From: an uncultured Clostridia bacterium
GTDB lineage: Bacteria; Bacillota; Clostridia; Christensenellales; Borkfalkiaceae
Length of the DNA stretch: 64,000 nt
Reading direction: 5' to 3'
Assembly: GCA_944330115.1 (NCBI GenBank)
Contig: CALVIN010000003.1
Location: forward strand, 62,001 to 126,000
In this document: one piece after another, positions 1-9,860 of the stretch
Numbering within the stretch: position 1 is the stretch's first letter
Layout of the letters: each line of letters opens with the position of its first letter
The notes under the pieces: generated by a model
Seen by the model: only the letters and a program-made list of their open reading frames with translations
What the model was told of the DNA's origin: nothing
Database searches by the model: none
Program-made: the position numbers and the translations under genes

Positions 1-754
1 GGGGCATTTCGAGGTCCTCCCCAGCCCTTACGCCTGCGGCGCGGTCGCTCGTGCCCACCCAGTCGGATACGACTATGCCGTCGAAGCCCCATTCGCCGCG
101 CAGGATATCGGTTATCAGCCGCCCGTTTTGCGAGCAGTATGTGCCGTTTACCTTGTTGTATGCCGTCATAACGGCGGACGCGCCGCCCCGCCTTACGGCT
201 GCCTCGAACGGGGCGAGGTATATCTCCCTGAGCGCGCGGGCGGAGACGTTGCTTGAATATACCGTGCGCGCCCATTCGCGGTTGTTGCAGCAGAAGTGCT
301 TTACGCAGCACGCCACCCCCTCAGACTGCACGCCGCGCACATAGTTTGCCGCAAGCTCGCCAGCAAGGTATGCGTCCTCGGAGAGGTATTCAAAATTACG
401 GCCGCAGAGAGGGTTGCGCTTTATGTTTACGCCCGGGCCGAGCAGCACGTTTACGCCGAAGTACGCCGCCTCCTCGCCGAGGCGCTCGCCCGCGGCGCGC
501 ACAAGTTCGCCGTTCCACGAACAGCCGAGCGCGGCGAGCGTGGGGAAGCATGTGGCGGGGAGGGAATTTTTTAAATCGAAGTTGTATGTGCCGCCCGCCT
601 GAACGCGCAGCCCGTGCGGGCCGTCGGCAAAGCGGAGGGGCGCAATGCCCTCTTCCTCCCACCCGCGGGAGTGCCAGAAGTCGGCCCCCGTGAGCATGCA
701 TGCCTTTTTATAGAGGAGCGCGCGGCCGTGCGCCCCCTTTGGAATATCTTTCAT
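1..754 (-). CDS. Glycoside hydrolase family 3 N-terminal domain, partial (C-terminus outside window)
   Basis: Reads from ATG at 754 into the window edge, 251 codons without a stop. The protein opens MKDIPKGAHGRALLYKKA and carries GH3 N-terminal landmarks: FADGPHGLR, GVNVLLGPGVNIKRNPLCGRN, FEYLSEDAYLAG, CVKHFCCNN and, near the truncated end, GIVVSDWVG, whose Asp is the expected catalytic nucleophile. Such enzymes release beta-linked glucose, xylose or GlcNAc from oligosaccharides. There is no signal peptide or membrane segment, so it is probably cytoplasmic. Its catalytic domain comes first, the usual order, unlike the two GH3 enzymes at 6148 and 52921. Substrate cannot be told. Confidence 0.9.
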   Translation of the reverse strand, partial: MKDIPKGAHGRALLYKKACMLTGADFWHSRGWEEEGIAPLRFADGPHGLRVQAGGTYNFDLKNSLPATCFPTLAALGCSWNGELVRAAGERLGEEAAYFGVNVLLGPGVNIKRNPLCGRNFEYLSEDAYLAGELAANYVRGVQSEGVACCVKHFCCNNREWARTVYSSNVSARALREIYLAPFEAAVRRGGASAVMTAYNKVNGTYCSQNGRLITDILRGEWGFDGIVVSDWVGTSDRAAGVRAGEDLEMP

Positions 755-872
755 ACACATTTATTTTAACACATGGCGGGCCGTAATGCAACAGCTAAAT
801 TAGAGGCCGCTTTGCCGCGGGCGCATAACGCGCGCATTTGTGCGCATACTTAATTGCAAGGAGATGTAATTT

Positions 873-1118
873 ATGATAATTGCTAACTTTATCGCCTATA
901 TCCTCTGCATAATAGGCGCACTCAACTGGGGGCTTTACGGCATATTTGACTTCAACCTCGTCAGCTGGATATTCCAAGGCCCGAGGACGGCGGGTTCGAT
1001 AACGCTGTACGTGATAATAGCCGTGGCGGCGCTTTGGCTGATAATATCGCCCATAATAAGCGGGCGCGGCCTTATGCTCTCGCGCACGGAGATGCACGAC
1101 AATAAGGCACACAGGTAA
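873..1118 (+). CDS. DUF378-family small membrane protein
   Basis: An 81-residue protein with two membrane segments (about residues 4-24 and 42-60). The motif ALNWGLYGIFDFNLV is characteristic of the DUF378 family, whose function is unknown. A strong ribosome site (AAGGAGATG, 856-864) precedes the ATG. One of the few plus-strand genes here; it is divergent from the GH3 gene to its left and is followed at once by an intrinsic terminator, so it is a single-gene transcript. Confidence 0.85.
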   Translation: MIIANFIAYILCIIGALNWGLYGIFDFNLVSWIFQGPRTAGSITLYVIIAVAALWLIISPIISGRGLMLSRTEMHDNKAHR

Positions 1119-1136
1119 CTTAAAAAGGCAAAAAAT

Positions 1137-1169
1137 AAGGCCCGTATTTATACGGACCTTGTTTTTTTA
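1137..1169 (+). terminator. Intrinsic terminator of the DUF378 gene
   Basis: Stem AAGGCCCGTA / TACGGACCTT with a TTTA loop and one mismatch, followed by a run of seven T. Confidence 0.8.
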
Positions 1170-1199
1170 TTTGCAGAATTTTTTGCGGAGATATACCGG

Positions 1200-1345
1200 A
1201 AATGAAACCCCTCCGGGTTTCGCTGACGCTCAACCCACCTCCACTCGAAGGGGAGGTACTTTGGCGCTTACTCTCCCTCCACTCGAAGGGGAGGTACTTT
1301 GGCGCTTACTCTCCCTCCCGCTCAATGGGGAGGTGATTGGGCGCT
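1200..1345. repeat. Tandem palindromic 'CTCGAAGGGGAGG' units (family R2)
   Basis: Three adjacent units of about 45 bp share the text CTCGAAGGGGAGGTACTTTGG followed by CGCTTACTCTCCCTCC or a variant. Each unit is a partial palindrome (CCTCC...GGAGG). The block opens with a GAAACCCCTCCGGGTTTCGCT segment that recurs near 24540 and 34625. The same family fills many other intergenic spaces in this window. Confidence 0.75.
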
Positions 1346-1791
1346 TACTGCACCCCGCCGAAGCGGCGCATAAGTTCGCTCTCGCTGTCGGCAGTTATTT
1401 TTAAGAGGGCGGTGAGGTTGGAGATATTCTCCTCTCCCAGCACCTCGACATACTTATCGAAATAGCCCTCGAGATAGGTGTGCTTATCCAGAAGGTGCTG
1501 CCTGCCCGCGTCCGTAAGGGTTACGAGCATCTTGCGCCTGTCATCGGCGGCGACCTCCATGGCAACAAAGCCCTTGCCGCGCAGGGTGCGCAATATGTTT
1601 GCCGTGCGGGCGCGGCTGAGGTGCATCTTTTCGCTTATTTCTCCGGGCGTGAGCGTTTTGCCGGCCGAGGCGAGGCACTCCAAAAGCGCCGTTTCGCCCA
1701 CCAAAAATTCGCGCAGGTACAGCATTATATCCATGCTGTACATACGCCACAGCTGCGCCATCAAGGCGTCGCGTAAATTCTTTTTATCCAT
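1345..1791 (-). CDS. MarR-family transcriptional regulator
   Basis: 148 residues from ATG at 1791, chosen because GGGGAGAAAG lies just upstream; an in-frame extension to 1878 has no ribosome site. The winged helix is plain: LTPGEISEKMHLSRARTANI is the helix-turn-helix and VAADDRRKMLVTLTDAGRQHL the wing. MarR proteins bind palindromic operators as dimers and are often released by small hydrophobic compounds. It is the last gene of an apparent operon with the ABC permease (1880) and ATPase (4770), so it probably autoregulates an export system; a near-palindrome at 5487-5511 is the candidate operator. Confidence 0.9.
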   Translation of the reverse strand: MDKKNLRDALMAQLWRMYSMDIMLYLREFLVGETALLECLASAGKTLTPGEISEKMHLSRARTANILRTLRGKGFVAMEVAADDRRKMLVTLTDAGRQHLLDKHTYLEGYFDKYVEVLGEENISNLTALLKITADSESELMRRFGGVQ

Positions 1792-1879
1792 AAACTTTCT
1801 CCCCGAAAGCGCGCGGTGCGCGCGTGTATTTTTATGGCAAGAGCGGCGCCCGTGTTTAAAGCGCGGGCGCCGCGCCATA

Positions 1880-4573
1880 TCATTCGTTTGACTTCAACGA
1901 TTCGGCCATATCTATCTTATACAGTTTTATGAGCATGAAGGCATATACCAGAATAGCAAAGCCGAGAGTTATTAAAAACGCCCACAGGAAGCTGAGCGGC
2001 GCTATCGCCTTGCCGAACATCATCCACACGCTGTTTACCCTGCCCACTATATACATGTGCAGCAGCCAGCCGACCAAAAGGCCGAACAGCGCGCCAACTA
2101 TGGTCAGAATTGAACTTTCGCGGTAGATATAGCCCGCCACCTCCCACTTTGTGTAGCCCAGAACGCGCAGGGTGGCGATCTCTTTGCGGCGCTCGTCGAT
2201 GTTTATGTTGGTGAGGTTATACAGCACTATGGCCGCCAGCGCGCCCGCGCACACGACGAGGATGAGTATTACAAAGCCCATAGTATCGTTGAGCGAATCG
2301 AAGGTGCGCAGCGTTGTGTAGGTGAACTCCACGCCCGTGACGGAGGCGTCGGTGAGCAGCCTTTCGGCGGCGGCGTCCATCGCCTCTTCGTCGGTGCCGT
2401 AGCCGTATTTTACGAGGTAGGTGTTGGGCGTGAGGTCTATGCTGCTGCCCGCCTCCTCCATTGCCGAGGCAAAGTTATCCGCGCCCATATAAACCAGCGA
2501 GCCCGTGTAATTTTCGCACACGCCCGATATTTTGAGCGCAAGCTCAGTGCCGTCGGCGGCGCGGTAGGTCACATCGTCCCCCGCCCGGATATCGTATACC
2601 ACGGCTATATTTTCGGGTATTATTATGCCTTCGGCAGAGATATCGAGCGCCTCGCCCGAAGTGCGCGAGTGCAGGCTTACGAAGTTTGCAAACTCCTCGG
2701 CGTCGTCGACGGCGTACAGGTCGACGCTCTCGCGCGAGTTGCCTATAACGAGCTGCCCGCTCTCGCTGAACACGTCGGTGTAGCTGTCCTTGTCGAGGCT
2801 GTCGATATATGCCGAGAGCTCCTCGCCCGCGCCCTCCTCCTGCGAGTCGGCGTGGGAAATTATCGTATCGTAGAACACCACCTTGCTGTATTGCAGGTCG
2901 GTGACGGCGGCGACGCTGTCGCCCAAACCGAAGCCGGTGAGTATGAGCGCCGTGCAGCCCATTACCGAGACGATGGTGAGTATCATGTTCTTTTTATAGC
3001 GGAAGATATTGCGGATGGTGGCCTTCCACTTGAACTTTATCCTCTTCCATATGGGGGTGCAGCGCTCCAAAAGTATGCGCTTGCCGGGCTTGGGGGCCTT
3101 TGGCTGCATAAGAACGGAGGGCTTTTCCTTTGTGGTGGCGCGGCAGGCTATCACCGTTACTATTATGGTGACGGCGAGCGAGCCGAATACCACCGCCAGC
3201 GCCAGCCACCACGAGAAGCCGAGGTAGAGCGAAGGCAAAAAGTACATCGTCTTGTATGCGTTCCAGAATATGTTGGGCATTATAGAGAAGCCCAAAAGTA
3301 TGCCCACGACGAGGCCCACGAGGCAGGCGAGTATGCAGTAGACGAGGTACTTTATCATTATGGTGCCCTCGTTGTAGCCGAGCGCCTTTAAGGTGCCTAT
3401 CTGCATGCGGTCCTGCTCGACCATTCGCGTCATCGAGGTGAGCGCGACGAGCGCCGCCACCACTATGAAGAACACGGGGAAGATGCCCGCTATGTCCTCC
3501 ACCTTTTCGACGTTCATATCGAAGCTGACGTAGCTTACGTTGGTGCTGGCCCTGTCTAAAAGATACCAGCTCGCGCTTGCGGGCAGCCCCGCCGACTGTG
3601 CGAGCCTGCTGTCCTCTATGGCGGCGTTTACTTCGGCGTTTATTTCGCCGCCGAGCTCGTCGATGTATTCGGCAAGCTCCAGAACGTGGTCCTTATAGTC
3701 GGTGTAGAAAAATTCATAGCCGTCGGAGCCCGCCACCTGCACCCACACATCGGTGTAGAGAATGCTCTCGTCGCGTATGGCGGGGGAGCCGAGTATGCTC
3801 ATGTCGAGGCTGAGCGACCAGAACAGCGTGCCCGACTTTGAGAAGTCGTAAACGTTGTTTTCGGTGTCGGCGACGTATTCCGTCTCGCCCTCGTCGTTCT
3901 CCTCGGCCTTTACCGAGTAGTTGCCGTACATCACCAGGCTGACGACGCCCGTGCCCACGGTGGTGACTTCGCGCGCGTCGCGGTAGTAGTAGTCGGGCGA
4001 GGAAACTATGCCCGTTATCGTGAGCTCCTTTTGGGCGTATATGTCGCCGTAGGTGCTGTTTGCGGTGTTTAATTCGTCGGCTATCACCACCTTGTCGCCT
4101 ATGTTCACATCCTCGAAGTAGTTGTTGGAGCGCTCGACTACCACTTCATCTGCAGCCGTCGGCCACTCGCCCTCTATAAGGGTGAGCTTGTTGAGATAAT
4201 CGCTTCCCTCCTTCACCTTTGAAAAGTCGAGGCCGATGAGATTTACGGCCGAGTCGTTTGCGCCGTCGATGCTGGCCATCACCGAGCTGGTAACGACGGG
4301 CATGTATTCGGTGACCACCTCGTCGCCGTCGTCGTCGGTGAGGGCGGCTATGCTGTCGACGTCGCCCCGGGTGAGGCCGTAGGTCGCCTTTACGTCGACG
4401 TCGTATGCGGCGTTTTCGTGCAGGTAGTCCGACATGGATGTCTTCATGTCGGGCGTGGCCTGCGTTACGCCGATCAGAAAGCCGACGCCGAGGGCGATTA
4501 TGGCCATTATGGCCAAAAACCTGCCGAAGCTGTTTTTAAATTCTTTAACAATATTTTTTGAAAACTTTTTCAT
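1880..4573 (-). CDS. FtsX/MacB-type ABC transporter permease
   Basis: 897 residues. The N-terminus has a cytoplasmic basic stretch and one membrane helix (about 18-38), then a large extracytoplasmic domain. A first FtsX block of three helices lies near 355-475 and a second near 770-890, both with the family's ALGYNEGTIM / VLGYTKWEV cytoplasmic signature. This is the two-FtsX-domain layout of peptide, lipid or antimicrobial exporters. It lies directly upstream of the MarR gene and about 200 bp downstream of its ATPase. The substrate is not evident. Confidence 0.9.
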   Translation of the reverse strand: MKKFSKNIVKEFKNSFGRFLAIMAIIALGVGFLIGVTQATPDMKTSMSDYLHENAAYDVDVKATYGLTRGDVDSIAALTDDDGDEVVTEYMPVVTSSVMASIDGANDSAVNLIGLDFSKVKEGSDYLNKLTLIEGEWPTAADEVVVERSNNYFEDVNIGDKVVIADELNTANSTYGDIYAQKELTITGIVSSPDYYYRDAREVTTVGTGVVSLVMYGNYSVKAEENDEGETEYVADTENNVYDFSKSGTLFWSLSLDMSILGSPAIRDESILYTDVWVQVAGSDGYEFFYTDYKDHVLELAEYIDELGGEINAEVNAAIEDSRLAQSAGLPASASWYLLDRASTNVSYVSFDMNVEKVEDIAGIFPVFFIVVAALVALTSMTRMVEQDRMQIGTLKALGYNEGTIMIKYLVYCILACLVGLVVGILLGFSIMPNIFWNAYKTMYFLPSLYLGFSWWLALAVVFGSLAVTIIVTVIACRATTKEKPSVLMQPKAPKPGKRILLERCTPIWKRIKFKWKATIRNIFRYKKNMILTIVSVMGCTALILTGFGLGDSVAAVTDLQYSKVVFYDTIISHADSQEEGAGEELSAYIDSLDKDSYTDVFSESGQLVIGNSRESVDLYAVDDAEEFANFVSLHSRTSGEALDISAEGIIIPENIAVVYDIRAGDDVTYRAADGTELALKISGVCENYTGSLVYMGADNFASAMEEAGSSIDLTPNTYLVKYGYGTDEEAMDAAAERLLTDASVTGVEFTYTTLRTFDSLNDTMGFVILILVVCAGALAAIVLYNLTNINIDERRKEIATLRVLGYTKWEVAGYIYRESSILTIVGALFGLLVGWLLHMYIVGRVNSVWMMFGKAIAPLSFLWAFLITLGFAILVYAFMLIKLYKIDMAESLKSNE

Positions 4574-4769
4574 ACAAAAACCTCGTAGCGGTTCAGTATA
4601 AGCCTTGAATCATGCGCGGAGCGCACCAAACGGCGCGTGTGCAAAGCGCAATATGCCCGCGCAAAAACATAGCTGCACGCGATGATCGCACGCGGTAAAA
4701 TTGCGCACAGGTACGGCAAAAATTGCACGCGGCAACGCAGAATGCCGAAAGGGGCGAACGCCGCGGCGA

Positions 4770-5471
<702 letters not shown>

Positions 5472-5600
5472 AATGCCTCCTGCTTATGTCATATAAAGAT
5501 GTTATATGTCAATCAAAAATATGACAATACTGCTAATTGTTTTTACCCTTTACATATTTTCAATTACATTATATGACGGGCAGCGCGGCATGTCAATAGC
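5472..5600 (-). promoter_or_regulatory. Control region of the exporter operon with a MarR-like operator
   Basis: Positions 5487-5511 read TGTCATATAA-AGATG-TTATATGTCA, an inverted repeat matching at 9 of 10 positions with a 5-nt spacer, a form expected of a MarR dimer site. It lies 16 bp before the ATPase start and overlaps a TTGACA on the minus strand. Further ATATGACA-like half sites occur at about 5518-5526 and 5570-5577. From there to 5872 I see no gene, only a TGCCCGC-TT-GCGGGCA hairpin near 5820-5836. Confidence 0.55.
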
Positions 5601-5872
5601 ATACCGTTAAATTTATGTGAAAGTTATTTCACTTTGCCGCCTTTATGCACAATTTTCATATACCCTCCGCACAAAATTTAAGCCGCGCAGCCGAAAAAAT
5701 TTATGGATAAAACCACATAAAAAAATGCAGAGGGCCGAGCGAAAACGCGCAGTCCCCCTGCAATGCAAATTGAAAATAGTTATTAAAGCCGCCCTCCGGC
5801 AGGAGCAGGTAAGGGCGCCCTGCCCGCAAGCGGGCAAGAGCGCCCCGTTGGCAGTCGGCATTTGAATGACGG

Positions 5873-6151
5873 TTATCCTATATCTTTTAAATTTACATAG
5901 TCTAAGACGGTGTATGCGGCAAACCCCGCGACGCTTGCCACAAACAGCACTATGCCTATGATGAAGGCAAGAAACACCAACAGCTCGCGCATGTTGAGGC
6001 GCCTTTCGAGCACCTTTGCAACTATGCCGCCCGCAAGGCCGACGGCGGCAAGTATCAGCCCGGGTAAAAGTACGTGACACGCCACCAGAACGGCGCCTAT
6101 AACGCTTACAGACAGCACCGAAACGGGTATAAAATTATATTTGTTTTTCAT
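5873..6151 (-). CDS. Small membrane protein coupled to a GH3 gene
   Basis: 92 residues with three hydrophobic stretches (about 8-28, 30-46 and 58-80) separated by a basic loop, LERRLNMRE. Its start overlaps the end of the GH3 gene by four bases, so the two are translationally coupled. I do not recognise the family. The context suggests a partner of the membrane-anchored glycosidase, for example in anchoring or export; the second GH3 module at 52.9 kb has no such gene. Confidence 0.7.
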   Translation of the reverse strand: MKNKYNFIPVSVLSVSVIGAVLVACHVLLPGLILAAVGLAGGIVAKVLERRLNMRELLVFLAFIIGIVLFVASVAGFAAYTVLDYVNLKDIG

Positions 6152-9021
6152 ACTTCCTCCAACAGCTTTTGTACGCGCTTGCTCTTTTTATAATCACGGA
6201 CATACACAATTTCGCCCGCCGCGCACGCCGCAACGGCGATCATATCGAGCAGCAGCACGAGGATTACCCACACGGGCACTCCGCCCGAAACGACGCCTAG
6301 ATCCATCATAAAGCTGTTTGCCACCATATAGCAGGTGTTCTTTGCAGCCCTCTGCAGCGCGTGCCTCACTACGTTCGACTCGGTATCGGTGAGGCTGTTT
6401 GCCGAAGTATCGAGCTGAAGATCGACGCCGGCGGCAAGAGCCATATCGGAATATTCGTTCTTTGTAGAGGTGAAGTCGGTTATTACCGCGCCTTCAAAGC
6501 CCCACTCCTCCCTTAAAAGAGAGGTCAGGAGCGCATAGCTGCCCCTCGTGTAGCGATAGCCTATCCTGTTCATGGAGGCCATCATGGCGTTGGTCTTTCC
6601 CTCTTTCACCGCATACTCGAAAGGTTTGAAGTATATTTCGCGCATGGTCTGCTCGTCCGCCCATACAGAGAGCGAGCTGCGCTCCGTCTCCACGTCGTTT
6701 ACGGCGAAATGCTTTACATAAGTGCACAGCCCCTTGCTGCGGCAGCCCTTTACCTCGGCTGCGCCGATGATGCCCGAAAGCACGGCGTCCTCAGAATAAT
6801 ATTCGTAATTCCTGCCCGAAAAAGGCGTGCGGTGTATGTTCATTGCGGGAGCATACCAGCCGCTTATGCCGGCGCGTATGCCGTCTTCGCCCACAAGCTC
6901 GCCCATGCGCTCGGCAAGTTCGGTATTCCACGAAGTGGCAAGCATTATGGTGCTGGGATAGGAATAGCTGGTCCAGCCGCTTATATAGCTCGTCAACCCG
7001 AGGGGGCCGTCGTAATCGTAAGTTCTCGGCTTGCCGATGCTGTCTATCTCGCGCGTGGAATAGCCCGCCTTGTTATAGAGCGAATGAAGGTCGCTTACAG
7101 AAATCTGCTCTATGAGTTCGTCCCAGCGGGGGTCGTCGTAGGGCACGCCGTCCATATCGTAAAATTTGATGTCGGCGGCCTTGCCGCACACCGCCTCGGA
7201 GGAATCTTCGGCGGAGGCGGGTATACCCGAGGCGTCCCAGCCTATGTCGTCGAGTTTTGCCTTGAGTTCGGGCGATACCGTCATGGTATAAACATTCTGC
7301 TCGGCGTCGGTGGTGTATGACACGCCGCTTTTAACGCCCGTGGCGTAGCGCAGGCCGTCGTTCTCCATCGCCGACCAGTCCGACCTGGAGAGATATACGG
7401 CGTCGGCCGCAACGGCGTCATCGAACAGATTGGTCACCGTGTTGCCGGTGGCGGCGTCTTTGTTGAGCACGGTAAGCTCCTGCACGCCGTAAGTGCCCAC
7501 CATATCGGCATTGCCGCCCGAAGTCATGCCGTCTTCGGCGGAGTATCCCTTTTTAGCGAGAATATTATCGAGCGCCTCATGCGCGTCGCGCGCCGCCGTT
7601 ATATAGTAGTCGCCCGCGTCCATTATGTAGCTCTTTGCCGTTGATGCGTCGTAAGACTTCATAACTTCTGCGGCGTTGAAGGTGAGCGATATATCCTGCG
7701 CGGCGCCAGGCTCGATTAGGCCGGTCTTAGCAAAGGCCGCAAGGCCTACCGAAGCCTTCTCTACGCCGTTTTCACGGTCGTAATCGGTATAGGGCGATTG
7801 GAAATATACCTGAACGGCGTCTTTGCCCGCCGCGGGACCGCTGTTGCGCACGGTGATATTCACCGTTATATTGCCGCCCTCCTCCGTCATGGAAAAGTTT
7901 TCGTAGGAGAAATCGGTGTATGAAAGGCCGTAGCCGAACGGGTATGCCACCGTTTCGGCATAGTCATAGTTGCCCGCATTGCCCGTGCCCATCACTACGT
8001 CTTCATAGCGGGTCTCGTAATATTTATAGCCCACATATATGCCTTCGGCGTAGTTCATATAGTTTTCGCCCGTAAGTTCGCCCGAGGCATCTATATAGCG
8101 GAAATCGCCGAAGTTCTGCATTGCGGGAGAGGAGAAGTTGTCATACACCAGCGTATCGGCGAGATGTCCCGAGGGGTTTACTTCGCCCTTTAATATCTTG
8201 CCGAGCTCCTCCACGCCGTTTATGCCCGTAGAAGCCACCCACATGCAGGCATCGGCAAGGTCGGTAAAGTCCATCTGCATCGCGTTGGAAGCTTTGAGTA
8301 TGACTATCACCTTTTTAAAGCCCGCCCCGCGTATGCCTTCGAGCAATCCGCGCTCCGTTGAACTCAGTTCGAGATAGTGCTCGGAAGCCAGCCCGTCGTA
8401 GCGCGACATTTCGCGCGGAAGATCGGCGCCCTCGCACCCGACGCGCGCAAAAACTACCACGGCGGCGTCGTTATAGCCGGCAAAAGAGGAGCCGCAGGCG
8501 GCGTTAAGTTCGCTCCAGTCGGTCTCGTTAAGGCTCCAGTCGGCATTTTTGCCGCTGCCGCCCGCGGCCATCTCTCTGCCTGAATTTTTATAGTAGTCCC
8601 AAACCGTTTGATTTACCGAAAAGCCGGCCTGTTCGAGCGCCTGCTTTAAATCGATGCCCGAAACGTCGCCCATGGCCGAAGAACCGGTGCCCTCGTTTGC
8701 CCAGTGCACGGACGACTGCCCGAACAGCGTTACGGCCTCGTCGCCGTTCAACGGAAGGGCGCCGTCGTTTTTAAGGAGCACGGTGCCCTCGTCGACCATG
8801 TCGCGCACCAGTTCTTCCTGTGCGGCGCGGAGGTCCTCGTCGCTCGCATAACTGCTCAGCGATACCTCGGTTGCGCTGCCGCCCACGGTGCCCAAAAACA
8901 AGAGCAGGGCTTGCTCATAATATACGGCCACAACGTTTACCGCGGCCACTATGGCTATGATAAATACTACGGCAACGTTGTAGATGATAAGTTTTATTTT
9001 TTTAACTTTCATAGAACTCAC
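6148..9021 (-). CDS. Membrane-anchored GH3 glycosidase with swapped domain order
   Basis: 957 residues. A membrane helix lies near 8-32. Then come the GH3 C-terminal domain (GTVLLKNDGALPL near 75), a fibronectin-III-like domain (YPFGYGLSYTDFSYENF onward), the GH3 catalytic domain (SGRNYEYYSEDAVLSG, YVKHFAVND, GAVITDFTS with the likely nucleophile Asp) and a second membrane helix near 915-937. The order C-domain, FnIII, catalytic domain is the reverse of ordinary GH3 enzymes, an arrangement known from some ruminal beta-glucosidases. The catalytic part probably faces outward. It follows a lipoprotein gene by 18 bp. Confidence 0.9.
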   Translation of the reverse strand: MSSMKVKKIKLIIYNVAVVFIIAIVAAVNVVAVYYEQALLLFLGTVGGSATEVSLSSYASDEDLRAAQEELVRDMVDEGTVLLKNDGALPLNGDEAVTLFGQSSVHWANEGTGSSAMGDVSGIDLKQALEQAGFSVNQTVWDYYKNSGREMAAGGSGKNADWSLNETDWSELNAACGSSFAGYNDAAVVVFARVGCEGADLPREMSRYDGLASEHYLELSSTERGLLEGIRGAGFKKVIVILKASNAMQMDFTDLADACMWVASTGINGVEELGKILKGEVNPSGHLADTLVYDNFSSPAMQNFGDFRYIDASGELTGENYMNYAEGIYVGYKYYETRYEDVVMGTGNAGNYDYAETVAYPFGYGLSYTDFSYENFSMTEEGGNITVNITVRNSGPAAGKDAVQVYFQSPYTDYDRENGVEKASVGLAAFAKTGLIEPGAAQDISLTFNAAEVMKSYDASTAKSYIMDAGDYYITAARDAHEALDNILAKKGYSAEDGMTSGGNADMVGTYGVQELTVLNKDAATGNTVTNLFDDAVAADAVYLSRSDWSAMENDGLRYATGVKSGVSYTTDAEQNVYTMTVSPELKAKLDDIGWDASGIPASAEDSSEAVCGKAADIKFYDMDGVPYDDPRWDELIEQISVSDLHSLYNKAGYSTREIDSIGKPRTYDYDGPLGLTSYISGWTSYSYPSTIMLATSWNTELAERMGELVGEDGIRAGISGWYAPAMNIHRTPFSGRNYEYYSEDAVLSGIIGAAEVKGCRSKGLCTYVKHFAVNDVETERSSLSVWADEQTMREIYFKPFEYAVKEGKTNAMMASMNRIGYRYTRGSYALLTSLLREEWGFEGAVITDFTSTKNEYSDMALAAGVDLQLDTSANSLTDTESNVVRHALQRAAKNTCYMVANSFMMDLGVVSGGVPVWVILVLLLDMIAVAACAAGEIVYVRDYKKSKRVQKLLEEV

Positions 9022-9039
9022 CGGACAGATACGCCCCCG

Positions 9040-9678
9040 TCAGGCCGAGGTGTTTATTTTGAAGGTAAAGTTTTCCTGATCGATGGTTACCGTCATAGCC
9101 TCGTGGCCGTAGTTATGGCGGTAATTGATTATCGAACCGTTGAAATTATCGACATACTCGTTGGACGAATCGAGCATATAGCCCGCGTCGCCTATAACAG
9201 CGGCGCCCGGCCTGCCTGCACCAGGCTCAAACATGAACGAGAAGCGTTCGGGCTCGCTGAGCGTGACGGTATCGCCCTCAAACGTATAGGTGCCGTAGAA
9301 CGTCGACCAGAAATACAGCCCCGTATACAGATCGCGGAACGACTTGGTGAGCTCGTACCTCTGCCCGGGTTCATACACATACTCGCATGCGTCGCGCACG
9401 GCATAGTCGTTGTTTCTTAAAATAAGTTCGTTCCAAGCTATGCACGACTGTTCATAGTTGGGATGATAGGTAAAGAGCGAACGTGCCTCCTCCCACTCGG
9501 CGTCGGTAAATTCCGTCTGGATATAATATCCCTGCACCGCGTCGCGCGTGTCCCAGCCGCCGTTGCTGCCGCCTATTTCGGCCTCACCCGGAGTACATGC
9601 CGCCGCCGTTACCGAAATACCTGCCGCAAGCACAGTGAGCGTAGCTATAGCCGCCGCTTTTTTTGCCAACTTTTTCAT
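9040..9678 (-). CDS. Secreted lipoprotein of a GH3/LytTR module
   Basis: 212 residues from ATG at 9678, chosen for the AAGGAGG site upstream; the longer frame to 9756 would cross the promoter. A basic N-terminus and hydrophobic core end in a lipobox, VTAAACTPG, so it should be lipid-anchored at the outer face. The mature part is rich in aromatic residues and has beta-hairpin-like text (FYGTYTFEGDTVTLSEPE). No family is recognised. A protein of the same plan at 55774 also directly precedes a swapped-order GH3 enzyme, so the two probably work together. Confidence 0.8.
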   Translation of the reverse strand: MKKLAKKAAAIATLTVLAAGISVTAAACTPGEAEIGGSNGGWDTRDAVQGYYIQTEFTDAEWEEARSLFTYHPNYEQSCIAWNELILRNNDYAVRDACEYVYEPGQRYELTKSFRDLYTGLYFWSTFYGTYTFEGDTVTLSEPERFSFMFEPGAGRPGAAVIGDAGYMLDSSNEYVDNFNGSIINYRHNYGHEAMTVTIDQENFTFKINTSA

Positions 9679-9732
9679 CTTAATTTTCCTCCTTAAATGA
9701 ATTATTGTGTGCACTTCTGCGTGCGCAATGTA

Positions 9733-9802
9733 ATTGTAGCCCGCAAATTTTCGCACCTCAATAGTTGATTTCTCAAAGTGTAATAAATTATGCGCAAAGT
9801 GT
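9733..9802 (-). promoter_or_regulatory. Promoter of the lipoprotein-GH3 operon with LytTR-type direct repeats
   Basis: On the minus strand a -35 TTGAGG (9756-9761) and a -10 TACAAT (9733-9738) are 17 bp apart. Upstream, ACACTTTG occurs twice (9774-9781 and 9795-9802), start to start 21 bp. LytTR regulators such as AgrA bind two short direct repeats two helical turns apart. The distal copy lies at the base of the hairpin at 9796-9829, so part of the match could be incidental. Confidence 0.6.
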
Positions 9803-9831
9803 GGGCGCGGAATTCCGCGCCCACACTTTTT
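9796..9831. terminator. Hairpin between histidine kinase and lipoprotein genes
   Basis: Perfect inverted repeat AAAGTGTGGGCGCGG / CCGCGCCCACACTTT around AATT. The T run is on the plus-strand side (TTTTT); on the minus strand only TTT follows, so termination of the kinase transcript may be partial. Confidence 0.6.
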
Positions 9832-9860
9832 GTTGCAATATCAAACTTATACAGTCCCGT

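Noticed and set aside
1792-1878. N-terminal extension of the MarR regulator
   Set aside because: Arg/His-rich with no ribosome site; GGGGAGAAAG supports the ATG at 1791.
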